Origin: Henriciella aquimarina
GTDB taxonomy: Bacteria; Pseudomonadota; Alphaproteobacteria; Caulobacterales; Hyphomonadaceae
Direction: 5' to 3'
Assembly (NCBI RefSeq): GCF_002088975.1
Contig: NZ_NCST01000106.1
Location: forward strand, 1-64,000
Length of the DNA: 64,000 nucleotides
Under the pieces are notes generated by a model. That model was given only the letters and a program-made list of their open reading frames with translations. It was not told the DNA's origin and ran no database searches. A program made the translations under genes and the position numbers. Below, piece after piece: positions 1-6,852 of the stretch. The first letter of the stretch is position 1. Every line of letters starts with the position of its first letter.

Positions 1-685
1 CAGGCGCCTGATGAAGGCCATGGGCCTGCAGGGCATTATCCGCGGCAAGCCGCATCGCACGACCTACAGCGACAAGGCGGCGCCGTGCCCGCTCGACCAT
101 GTGAACCGCAACTTCAAGGCCCCGGCGCCGAACCGGCTCTGGGTCAGCGATTTCACCTATGTCTCGACCTGGGCAGGGTTTGTCTATGTCGCCTTCGTCA
201 TCGATGTGTTCGCCCGCCGCATTGTCGGCTGGCGGGTCAGCCGGACAGCGCATGCGGACTTCGTGCTTGATGCCCTTGAACAGGCCTTGCATGACCGGCG
301 GCCCTGCTCTGGAAGTGGTCTTGTCCATCATTCAGATCGTGGCAGCCAGTATGTCAGTATACGGTATACGGAGCGTCTGGCCGAGGCAGGTCTTGAGCCG
401 TCGGTGGGCAGTGTTGGTGACAGCTATGACAACGCTTTGGCGGAAACCATCAATGGACTCTACAAGGCCGAAGTCATCTGGCGGAAAGGCCCGTGGAAAT
501 CCATCGATGCCGTTGAATACGCCACCCTCGAATGGGTCGACTGGTTCAATCACCGCCGCCTGCTCGAGCCAATCGGAAACATCCCACCGGCAGAAGCCGA
601 GGCCAACTACTTTGCAGCGCTGAAGGAAAACGCTATCGCTGCTTGACCCCAACCAAACAGCCTCCGGGGTTACCGGCGCGGTTCA
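1..685 (+). mobile_element. IS3-family insertion sequence, right part
   Basis: The window opens inside an IS3-family element; its left end and orfA lie outside. The visible part holds the DDE transposase and, after its stop, a right terminal repeat. Read inward from 685 the end begins TGAACCGCGCCGGTAACC, which resembles the TGAACCGCCCCGG-type ends of many IS3 elements. A 13-G tract follows the end directly. The exact boundary is inferred from the terminal repeat alone, because the left end and any target duplication cannot be seen. Confidence 0.8.
2..646 (+). CDS. IS3-family transposase OrfB (5' truncated by window)
   Basis: This is the integrase-core transposase of an IS3-family element, which carries out the DNA cleavage and strand transfer of transposition. 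The frame is open to the first bases of the window, so the N-terminus (HTH_21 region) is missing here. The catalytic triad is visible: Asp in WVSDFTYV, Asp in HHSDRGSQY and Glu in NALAETINGL. The second Asp and the Glu are separated by 35 residues, the DD(35)E spacing typical of the family. The C-terminal region with WFNHRR is intact and the stop lies about 40 bp before the IS end. The gene looks undamaged in the visible part. In IS3 elements it is normally expressed as an OrfAB frameshift product. Confidence 0.92.
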   Translation, partial: RRLMKAMGLQGIIRGKPHRTTYSDKAAPCPLDHVNRNFKAPAPNRLWVSDFTYVSTWAGFVYVAFVIDVFARRIVGWRVSRTAHADFVLDALEQALHDRRPCSGSGLVHHSDRGSQYVSIRYTERLAEAGLEPSVGSVGDSYDNALAETINGLYKAEVIWRKGPWKSIDAVEYATLEWVDWFNHRRLLEPIGNIPPAEAEANYFAALKENAIAA

Positions 686-698
686 GGGGGGGGGGGGG
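686..698. repeat. 13-G homopolymer abutting the IS end
   Basis: Thirteen consecutive G residues lie immediately outside the right end of the IS3-family element. This could be a G-rich insertion target, slippage after insertion, or an assembly length error. Confidence 0.7.
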
Positions 699-833
699 TA
701 GCCGTCACCACGGTGTGCGCGGTGCTGTGCTCTTACAAGCCCCCCAGGTCGACATCCTTCAGATCACCGCTGGAAGAACGGGTTCATATCCGCGAAAAGG
801 GATAACCTTGGCAGGCATAGTTTCGCGGCTCTA

Positions 834-1253
834 TTAGACCTCGAATGGGTTGAGAAGCTGGACGGGCAATCCGGAAAAATCCTTCGTGTTGCGGGTGGCG
901 AGTGAGGCTCCATGAACGCCTGCAATACCGGCGATCATCATGTCGGATGGGTGGGCATGTTCGCCTCGATTTTCGCGCTCTGCCCGATATCGCCCGCACA
1001 GATAGGCCGCCTCGCTGTCTAAAGCATGGATCGCCAGTCCGTCTTCAGGATCGATCAAAGACTGAAAGCTCTGGAGCAAGGCTTGTTTCCGGCGTCCAGC
1101 TGGCAAACGCTCTAGTCCGTATACGATCTCCGAAATCGTGATTGTCGTCGTCGCCAGGGGGATGTCCCCAAGACGCCTCAACCAGGTGCCGATCAATCGA
1201 TCGGGCACCGGCCGCATGAGTTCGGAGATAATGTCCGTATCGAGAATGATCAT
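834..1253 (-). CDS. vapC: PIN-domain toxin, VapC/FitB type
   Basis: This 139-aa protein is a PIN-domain ribonuclease toxin. The acidic active-site residues expected of the family are visible: Asp5 and Asp7 in MIILDTDIISE, Glu42 in ISEIVYG, Asp104 in HPSDMMIA and Asp125 near the LATRNTKDF motif. The LDTDIISE opening and the C-terminal NTKDF are typical of the FitB subgroup. It starts 8 bp after the antitoxin stop, so the pair is co-transcribed in the usual antitoxin-first order. The toxin is presumed to cleave RNA when released from its antitoxin; the target is not predictable. Full length, no damage seen. Confidence 0.9.
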   Translation of the reverse strand: MIILDTDIISELMRPVPDRLIGTWLRRLGDIPLATTTITISEIVYGLERLPAGRRKQALLQSFQSLIDPEDGLAIHALDSEAAYLCGRYRAERENRGEHAHPSDMMIAGIAGVHGASLATRNTKDFSGLPVQLLNPFEV

Positions 1254-1261
1254 GCGCCGGA

Positions 1262-1507
1262 CTAGGACTCAGCGAAACCGGGGCCTGCCCGATCACCACC
1301 GCGTGCCGGCATTTCAAGTTCTACGCCCTCTTCGTCCTTGAAGAGACTGCGTGAACGTTCCCAGAGTTTGGACCCAGTGATGCCACCGACGGCCTGCTTT
1401 AGAATATCGCGGGCTTCTTCCTCCATGGAGCGGCCATGCCGGGCGGCACGCATGCGAAGCTGGTCCTTCACAACATCATCGAGATTTCGAATTGTGATCA
1501 TAGCCAT
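1262..1507 (-). CDS. vapB: FitA/VapB-like ribbon-helix-helix antitoxin
   Basis: This 81-aa protein starts with a short beta strand (ITIRNLDD) and two helices containing RAARHGRSMEEEARDIL, the FitA-like ribbon-helix-helix fold that dimerises and binds DNA. The C-terminal half (residues about 45-81) would be the toxin-neutralising tail. It is the first gene of the toxin-antitoxin operon and is likely to repress that operon with the toxin by binding the inverted repeats just upstream. An alternative start two codons downstream (MITI) is possible. Confidence 0.88.
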   Translation of the reverse strand: MAMITIRNLDDVVKDQLRMRAARHGRSMEEEARDILKQAVGGITGSKLWERSRSLFKDEEGVELEMPARGGDRAGPGFAES

Positions 1508-1524
1508 GCTCTACGCCTCCAGTT

Positions 1525-1571
1525 TGGTAGACCTTACCACATTGAATGCATTGCATGCAACGCATGCATTC
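1525..1571. promoter_or_regulatory. Operator-like inverted repeats of the toxin-antitoxin operon
   Basis: Two symmetrical elements lie upstream of the antitoxin start. TGGTA-GACCT-TACCA occupies 1525-1539. A longer near-palindrome occupies 1544-1571, with outer arms GAATGCAT and ATGCATTC and overlapping GCATGC cores. Nested repeats in this position are typical autoregulatory sites of ribbon-helix-helix antitoxins. Assignment is by position and symmetry. Confidence 0.6.
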
Positions 1572-1631
1572 TCGGAAAGTTTCCATACGGCAACCCCAGT
1601 CCGTAGAGCGTCGTTGGGGAAGCAGGCCAGT

Positions 1632-1982
1632 TTATTCGTCCGCCTCCCGGCAATCATCTGACGATATCGCACCGGCCCTATCCGTTTCAGGCGGGGTCAA
1701 GGGTCGCGCACGCGACCGCGAAGCGGCCTTGCCCTTGACCCGGCCTGAAACGGGGGCGGAGATTGACATTGGCCGAATGGCAGGTCTTGCCATACGGCCT
1801 GAATGCAACTCTGCACCATCCCGATGAAGATACGCGGAGAGTTTCTTTGCGCGTGCCTGGCGCTGTGCCAGTTCGTCTTCAAGCAATTCGAGAATGGGCC
1901 AGTAAGCATCTCCGAAGCGATCGATCAGCGCGGCCACCGTCTGGATCGCACATTCAATGTCACTATCAGAGTAGCTGGACAT
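1632..1982 (-). CDS. Small hypothetical protein of a mobile region
   Basis: I do not recognise a named family. The ATG at 1982 gives 116 aa. The first 55 residues look like a compact helical domain (ALIDRFGDAYWPILELLEDE, then a basic helix). The frame can be read further upstream to 2252, but that extension is arginine/serine-rich and looks non-coding. Residues about 65-116 are encoded across a long inverted repeat (1682-1753) and are low-complexity basic sequence, so the C-terminus may have been replaced by insertion of that repeat. It lies between the toxin-antitoxin operon and a conjugation-type CopG gene, so a mobile-element origin is likely. Confidence 0.5.
   Translation of the reverse strand: MSSYSDSDIECAIQTVAALIDRFGDAYWPILELLEDELAQRQARAKKLSAYLHRDGAELHSGRMARPAIRPMSISAPVSGRVKGKAASRSRARPLTPPETDRAGAISSDDCREADE
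1682..1753. repeat. Long inverted repeat with internal hairpins
   Basis: The arms 1682-1703 and 1732-1753 are inverted copies matching at 21 of 22 positions. The region between them contains a second perfect inverted repeat, GGTCGCG-CA-CGCGACC, and overlapping CCGC-GAA-GCGG. The element could form a multi-branched structure in DNA or RNA. It sits inside the 3' part of the small gene at 1632-1982. Confidence 0.75.
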
Positions 1983-2112
1983 AACCGGATTTTGGACCGG
2001 CGAACGACGCACAAATAGTGGGAAAGCCCGCAATCTTCCGCGACCTTGGGCAGCCTTCGCACTACGCCGCGAGGGCCGGTCGAAAGTTCGGCCAGGGCGT
2101 GCTCTCAAGCTT

Positions 2113-2505
2113 TTAACGTTTCGCTCGCTCCACAAGCCCGCCATCGTCTTTGAGCTTGCGCGCCACCTGATTGATGAAATGGTCAAAGCGCCTCTGGCCG
2201 AGTGCATGGGCCATATCTCGCTCCTGTTCGGGCAAAGGATCGGTCCGGACAAGCCAGTAGAAAATGTAGTGGCCCAGCGTCTCCAGGGAGAGCTGCATAT
2301 CGTACTCCAATTGGCCCATTCGGCGCTCGAAGCTTTTGAGCTCTTTCATGACCCGGTCTTCCACCGCCAGGTTGCGCTCCGGATCGAAATAGAGACTCAG
2401 AGCCTCTTCAAGCACATCCGTCTTGCTGACTCTGCGGGAGGCAGCGGTCTCGCCAAGGTGAGCATGTAACTTCGGATCAAGGCGGAGATTGACGCGGGGT
2501 TTCAT
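2113..2505 (-). CDS. CopG/RHH regulator of trb-locus type
   Basis: This 130-aa protein begins with a ribbon-helix-helix domain (residues 1-43: a MKPRVNLRLD strand, then two helices around SKTDVLEEAL). A helical C-terminal region (residues 45-130) follows, containing ETLGHYIFYWLVRTDPLP. This arrangement matches the CopG-family protein usually found between traG and trbB in proteobacterial conjugative elements (family knowledge). Here no traG or trb genes flank it, so it is probably a remnant of an integrative or conjugative element. The protein itself looks intact. A DNA-binding regulatory role is likely; its target is unknown. Confidence 0.75.
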   Translation of the reverse strand: MKPRVNLRLDPKLHAHLGETAASRRVSKTDVLEEALSLYFDPERNLAVEDRVMKELKSFERRMGQLEYDMQLSLETLGHYIFYWLVRTDPLPEQERDMAHALGQRRFDHFINQVARKLKDDGGLVERAKR

Positions 2506-2515
2506 CGGTACCGAG

Positions 2516-3022
2516 CCTACCGGCCCCCTTCGATAATCCCAGTTGGAAACGCGCTACAGAGCGACACGCGCCCGCAACGCCATGCAAGCGCCTGCGATCA
2601 ATGGTGCACACCGTCAGCAGAAACGACAACGGATCTGCGAAACTCCGTACACCACAAAGCCGTGCAAAAGGCGCCTAAATATCGATGTGCAGACAAGGCG
2701 TTAGGCAGGGCTTGGCGCCAAGCCTTTAATCTTGCCCTAACGGGTTCGCGCTCCAATCCCGTCTCTCCTTTCACCGCCATGGGCCGCCACATGCTGTCAT
2801 AAACTGCCTATTGCCGGCGAAAGGGTCCTGGCCGGAGGACATGCCGCATAGACGCGCGCCCGGCGTTAAGAATGAGAAAAATGCGGGATTTGCCTGAACG
2901 AGGTTTCGTGCCAATCTTGGGCTACGCCGCAGTCTCTTCGACAGAACACTTCAGCGATCGCGCAGGGCGGTAGAGGTACGTTCAGAGCGTAAGAGGCAAA
3001 GGACATGAGACCTCTCTCGAAG
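2516..3022. other. Gene-poor stretch with a 16-bp perfect palindrome
   Basis: No convincing gene is seen in about 500 bp. The short open frames here have no good start context and no recognisable product. The one notable element is the perfect palindrome GGCTTGGCGCCAAGCC at 2709-2724, next to a related GGCGCC about 40 bp upstream (2669-2674). The stretch is probably debris between mobile elements. Confidence 0.5.
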
Positions 3023-3265
3023 CTACTTCTTCAGCCTCACGCCAGCACCACCATCCTGATTTTCCCCGTGATCAAGAAATACGACACCAGCCTCTTCGAG
3101 CGCACGGCGCACAGATTCAACGTTCGCAGGCGTGCTTGCTGACGGCCCTCGGCTACCCTCCATCCTTCGGACAGTCGGCACCGATAATCTGGAAGCTTCA
3201 GCCAACTGGGGCTGCGTCCAGTCAAGAAGTGCTCGCGCAGCACGAATTTGGGCAGAAGTGAGCAT
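3023..3265 (-). CDS. XRE-family helix-turn-helix regulator
   Basis: This small regulator is about 80 aa when started at ATG 3265 (MLTSAQIRAARALLDW). A longer form to 3292 is possible but would add an odd basic leader. The HTH is visible as TQPQLAEASRLSVPTVRRME, followed by a short C-terminal strand-helix (RRALEEAGVVFLD) of the type seen in small XRE proteins of genomic islands. It is divergent from the gene at 3365, with symmetrical elements between them, so it may regulate itself and that neighbour. Confidence 0.8.
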   Translation of the reverse strand: MLTSAQIRAARALLDWTQPQLAEASRLSVPTVRRMEGSRGPSASTPANVESVRRALEEAGVVFLDHGENQDGGAGVRLKK

Positions 3266-3306
3266 AAATAGATATTTTCTTTTTGCGATCATATTTACTT
3301 TTTTAA

Positions 3307-3343
3307 ATCACGCCTCTATTGTACGTGATACGAAACGAGTCAC
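3307..3343. promoter_or_regulatory. Candidate XRE operator in divergent promoter region
   Basis: The XRE gene and the plus-strand gene at 3365 are separated by about 100 bp of AT-rich DNA. It contains ATCACG-N11-CGTGAT (3307-3329) and an overlapping GTGA-N11-TCAC (3325-3343). Equal spacing of the half-sites suggests a dimer-binding site, but this is positional inference. Confidence 0.4.
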
Positions 3344-3364
3344 TTTTACTATAAAGGCAAGCCA

Positions 3365-3859
3365 ATGTCTCGACGCCCTGAAGGTGCGGCGCACAGGGAA
3401 GCTATTGCATACGGCGTACTTTCAAGACGTCAGCTCATGCAGGGGTCTTTAGTGGTCGCTACTGGAGTTCACATTTCCAACGAAGGAGATCCGGCCGTCG
3501 GAGTCTGCAAGAGATGGCTGGCGTCGGACGTAGAACACGAAGCGCTAACACGACGATGGCAGGATCTCGAACACCGCCTGTTTCAATCCTATAGCCCGCC
3601 TTACTCTGACCAGCGCCTTAAAGGCGTCCCGGAATTCGTCGAAATGAACGCCATAGATCGGCGTCTGGATGACTTGAGTGAGTCTAAGGCAGATCTATTC
3701 ACGGCAGTCCTCTCAACACGGGCAACCACACTGAGTGGCCTGCTGCTAAAGCTAACCGTTGCCGAAGCTACCATTCAGCCTGACCAGGACGAAGCCGCTC
3801 ACAAGCTAATCCAGAGCACGCTGAACGACGGACGCAAGATTGCTGGCATGCGCGTCTGA
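3365..3859 (+). CDS. Hypothetical protein, possibly Tat-exported
   Basis: I do not recognise this 164-aa protein. Residues 20-36 (SRRQLMQGSLVVATGV) resemble a twin-arginine motif followed by a short hydrophobic stretch, but the segment is weak and about 20 residues in, so export is uncertain. The remainder is charged and predicted helical (WQDLEHRLFQ, AIDRRLDDLSESKADLF, LLKLTVAEATIQ). An AAAGG sequence about 7 nt before the ATG could serve as ribosome binding site. It is divergent from the XRE regulator and belongs to the mobile scrap zone. Its base composition is lower in GC than that of the catabolic operons that follow. Confidence 0.6.
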   Translation: MSRRPEGAAHREAIAYGVLSRRQLMQGSLVVATGVHISNEGDPAVGVCKRWLASDVEHEALTRRWQDLEHRLFQSYSPPYSDQRLKGVPEFVEMNAIDRRLDDLSESKADLFTAVLSTRATTLSGLLLKLTVAEATIQPDQDEAAHKLIQSTLNDGRKIAGMRV

Positions 3860-3958
3860 CGAGTGGCACTTTTGAGAGCTTTGACCACGCCCCAAGACCC
3901 TGGTCATGAGGCTATCGCCAATTTGTTTGAATCGATTGAGGTTGTGGCTGTCTATCAA

Positions 3959-4795
3959 TCAGAACTGGCTTGCTGGCGCATACTGCCCTTTCATCGTCGG
4001 CTGTCCTGGTGACCGCTCGACGCGGACGTCACCGGACTCACCGCCTTCGCGGAAAAGCCAGGCGCGTTCATTCACATAGAGCGGCGACACGCCACGATAG
4101 CGCAGCCCAATCCGGGCATGCCCGAGAGACTTGGCGAGGTAATTGAGCATCATTGTCGCCTGCAGCGGCCCGTGAACAACGAGATCAGGATAGCCTTCTA
4201 CGTCCCGTGCATAGGCTTGATCGAAGTGAATGCGGTGGGAATTGAACGTCAGCGCAGAATAACGAAACAGCTGACAGGTATTCGTCCGGAACGGTGTGCC
4301 TTCACTCTCACCTTGTAGAGACGCTGTAGCCGCCGGCGCAGATGGGTTCCGATAGACGAGGTTCTGCGTCTCACTGATGACCGCGCGCTCTCCGACGAAC
4401 GCTTCATGGTCCAGCTTCACAAAAATGAGCGGGCCCGATCCGCCAGCTTTTGCTTCGATACTGGAAACCTGTGTGTTCCGTACCACCTCGTCACCCGGTT
4501 GCAGCGGCGCCCGGAGGACAACTGTTCCGCCCGCCCACATACGGGCAGGCAACGGCATCTCCGGCAAGAGGCCGACCGTTCTGGGATGGCCGTCCTCACC
4601 CAGTTCAGTCGTAGGCGCGATTGGTGGAAAGAGAGTCCAGTGAAATCCTGGCGGTACAACCTCAATATCTCGCTCGACCAGGTGGTCTTCCAGCGTACAA
4701 CGAAACTGGGTGAGCGCGGTCTCGCCAACCTTGTCACTCCGGCTTTCCTCATGGCCAACCCAGGCCTGGAGTGCTTCGATATCCAGTTCGCTCAT
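3959..4795 (-). CDS. FAS1/HTD2-type acyl-CoA (de)hydratase, mesaconyl-CoA hydratase-like
   Basis: This 278-aa two-hotdog hydratase is of the HTD2/mesaconyl-C4-CoA hydratase type. The N-terminal FAS1-like hotdog (about 1-150) has PGFHWTLFPP. The C-terminal MaoC-like hotdog carries the catalytic Asp192 and His208 in HFDQAYARDVEGYPDLVVHG. It starts within the ATGA overlap with the CitE-like lyase gene and is the last gene of a four-gene minus-strand operon. A hydratase feeding a CitE-type lyase is the arrangement of itaconyl-CoA hydratase and citramalyl-CoA lyase in itaconate degradation (established knowledge). Whether the substrate here is itaconyl-/mesaconyl-CoA or a larger branched enoyl-CoA cannot be told. 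Confidence 0.82.
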   Translation of the reverse strand: MSELDIEALQAWVGHEESRSDKVGETALTQFRCTLEDHLVERDIEVVPPGFHWTLFPPIAPTTELGEDGHPRTVGLLPEMPLPARMWAGGTVVLRAPLQPGDEVVRNTQVSSIEAKAGGSGPLIFVKLDHEAFVGERAVISETQNLVYRNPSAPAATASLQGESEGTPFRTNTCQLFRYSALTFNSHRIHFDQAYARDVEGYPDLVVHGPLQATMMLNYLAKSLGHARIGLRYRGVSPLYVNERAWLFREGGESGDVRVERSPGQPTMKGQYAPASQF

Positions 4796-5595
4796 TCGGT
4801 TTCTCCTGCTTTCCGGAGAATGGTACGGGCGCGCTCGACAAGAGGTGCGTCTATCATCTCGCCATCCACGGAGCGTGCTTCGCCCCCTTCGCCGCCCGCG
4901 AGCACCTTTCGAGCCCAGGTCACCTCTTCAGGTGGGGGCGCAAAACCGGCACGCGCCGAAGCGATTTGCTCAGGATGGATCAGGAGCTTGCCACCAAAGC
5001 CGAGCCCATTGGCGTGTTCCGCATCGCTGCGTATCACCGCCTCCTCACCTATATGTGTCGTCACCCCGTCCAGAGGCGCGGCAATGCGGGCGGCCCGCGA
5101 AGCGACGACAAGTGTCGACCGGGCCAGGAGGCAGGCTTCGCGCGTCGGCTGGCAGCCGATATCGAGTGCAAAATCAATCGAGCCAAAGATCAGGCGGTCG
5201 CTCACCTCCGCGATCTCGTATACAGCGCGAAGCCCCTTGGCGGTTTCAATCAGCGCAACAACGGCCTGCCCCGATCCCAGGGAACCGCGAAGCTGCTTCA
5301 GCTGTCCGGGACTCTCAGCCTTGGGCAAGACAACCGCACCAACACCGCTGGCTACTGCCAGTTCCACATCGTGCTCGTACCACGAGGTCTCGCTGCCGTT
5401 CACCCGTAGCCAGACATCCACACCTCGGATGTCACCGAGGGCTTTACCTGCTTTCGACCGCGCATCGTCCTTGCCGTCGTCGTTCACTGCGTCTTCCAGG
5501 TCGACGATGATCGTATCACTGCCAGCCATGGCCGCTTTTGCAAAACGGTCAGGCCGCGTGGCGGGCACAAAAAGGGGAAAAGAGTATGCGTGCAT
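4792..5595 (-). CDS. CitE-like CoA-ester lyase (citramalyl/malyl-CoA lyase family)
   Basis: This TIM-barrel lyase of the HpcH/HpaI-CitE family is about 267 aa from ATG 5595, which follows a GAGG sequence and avoids overlap with the upstream gene. Family signatures are present: IIVDLEDAV near the N-terminus, VWLRVNG (CoA/substrate Arg), VVLPKAESP, ALIETAKGL (metal-binding Glu) and FGSIDFALDIG. Such enzymes cleave 3-hydroxy-acyl-CoA dicarboxylates such as citramalyl-CoA to acetyl-CoA and a keto acid, or hydrolyse malyl-CoA. It lies between an acyl-CoA dehydrogenase and the hydratase, which would supply a tertiary 3-hydroxyacyl-CoA. The operon assignment is firm; the exact substrate is inferred. 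Confidence 0.85.
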   Translation of the reverse strand: MHAYSFPLFVPATRPDRFAKAAMAGSDTIIVDLEDAVNDDGKDDARSKAGKALGDIRGVDVWLRVNGSETSWYEHDVELAVASGVGAVVLPKAESPGQLKQLRGSLGSGQAVVALIETAKGLRAVYEIAEVSDRLIFGSIDFALDIGCQPTREACLLARSTLVVASRAARIAAPLDGVTTHIGEEAVIRSDAEHANGLGFGGKLLIHPEQIASARAGFAPPPEEVTWARKVLAGGEGGEARSVDGEMIDAPLVERARTILRKAGETE

Positions 5596-5608
5596 CAGAG
5601 GAAACACC

Positions 5609-6772
5609 TCAGAAGGAACGGGGCATGCCAAGTATGTGCTCGGCGACGTAGGACAGGATCAGATTGGTCGAGATCGGCGCAACCTGATAGAGGCGCGTCT
5701 CGCGGAATTTTCGCTCGATGTCATATTCCTCGGCAAACCCGAATCCGCCATGGACCTGCATGCATTCATTTGCCGCCTGCCAGCTAGCATCTGCAGCAAG
5801 CAGTTTCGCCATATTGGCCTGTCCACCGCACTCCTCATTGGCGTCATAACGCCGGCAGGCATCGAACCGCATCAGATTTGCGGCTTCGATATTGACGAAG
5901 GCGCGCGCCACTGGGAACTGCACACCCTGATTCTGGCCAATCGGCCTGTCGAAGACGATCCGGTCACCGGCGTAGCTCACGGCACGATCGATAAACCAAT
6001 AGCCGTCGCCAATACACTCAGCAGCGATCAAGGTGCGTTCGGCATTCAGGCCGTCCAGAATATATCGGAAGCCTTTTCCCTCTTCCCCGATCAGATTTTC
6101 TTCCGGTATCTCGAGGTCATCGAAGAAGACCTCATTGGTTTCATGGCCGACCATGTTCCGGATGGGTTTGATATCCATGCCGGAGCCCAAGGCATCTTTC
6201 AGATCGACGATAAAAACCGACAGTCCCTGGGACTTCTTCTGGACTTCACTCAGAGGAGTTGTGCGGGCCAGAAGGATCATCAGGTCGGAATGCTGGATAC
6301 GGCTGATCCAGACCTTCTGGCCGTTTACGACATAGCGGTCACCCTTCTTTACAGCCGTAGTCTTGAGCTTGGTCGTATCCGTCCCGGTCGTGGGCTCGGT
6401 TACGGCCATGGACTGCAGGCGAAGGTCTCCGCTCGCAATCCTGGGCAGATAGTGCGCTTTCTGTTCAGCGGAACCGTGGCGTAGCAAGGTGCCCATATTA
6501 TACATCTGACCGTGGCAGTGGCCGGCATTACCACCATTACGGTTGATCTCTTCCATGACGATCGAGGCCTCTGTAAGACCGAGACCGGATCCGCCAAATT
6601 CCTCAGGGATCATGGCCGCCAGCCACCCCGCCGATGTCAAAGCGTCGATGAACTCCTCAGGATAGGTTTCAGCCGCACCATGGTTTCTATGATACTCATC
6701 AGGGAACTGGGCACAAAGCGCTCGCAATGCCTGGCGCAGCTCATCATGTTCTTTGGGGGCACAGGTCTTCAA
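5609..6772 (-). CDS. Acyl-CoA dehydrogenase with isovaleryl-type catalytic Glu
   Basis: This 387-aa flavoprotein uses a TTG start preceded by GGGAG. ACAD landmarks are VTEPTTGTDT (FAD/substrate loop), VNGQKVWIS and CMQVHGGFGFAEEYDIER. The usual C-terminal catalytic motif YEGTxxI is replaced by YQVAPISTNLI, so Glu is absent at that position. A Glu in helix G, GLNAERTLIA, matches the isovaleryl-CoA dehydrogenase position (GLDLERLVLA), suggesting the base has that alternative location. It is the second gene of the minus operon, 80 bp after another ACAD. A role in desaturating a branched short- or medium-chain acyl-CoA is likely. Confidence 0.9.
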   Translation of the reverse strand: MKTCAPKEHDELRQALRALCAQFPDEYHRNHGAAETYPEEFIDALTSAGWLAAMIPEEFGGSGLGLTEASIVMEEINRNGGNAGHCHGQMYNMGTLLRHGSAEQKAHYLPRIASGDLRLQSMAVTEPTTGTDTTKLKTTAVKKGDRYVVNGQKVWISRIQHSDLMILLARTTPLSEVQKKSQGLSVFIVDLKDALGSGMDIKPIRNMVGHETNEVFFDDLEIPEENLIGEEGKGFRYILDGLNAERTLIAAECIGDGYWFIDRAVSYAGDRIVFDRPIGQNQGVQFPVARAFVNIEAANLMRFDACRRYDANEECGGQANMAKLLAADASWQAANECMQVHGGFGFAEEYDIERKFRETRLYQVAPISTNLILSYVAEHILGMPRSF

Positions 6773-6852
6773 AGGTCTTTCTCCCTTGGCGTCTTTTGCG
6801 GTCGCCAGACGAACAAGGCTGCCCCCGCAGGCGGCCCCAGTCTAGCCAGAAC

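Noticed and set aside
2598-2792. A 64-codon minus-strand open frame in the gene-poor region
   Set aside because: Poor start context, no recognisable features and surrounded by non-coding DNA.
4406-6484. A 692-codon plus-strand open frame over the hydratase/lyase/dehydrogenase operon
   Set aside because: It runs antisense through three well-supported genes and its translation has no domain pattern.
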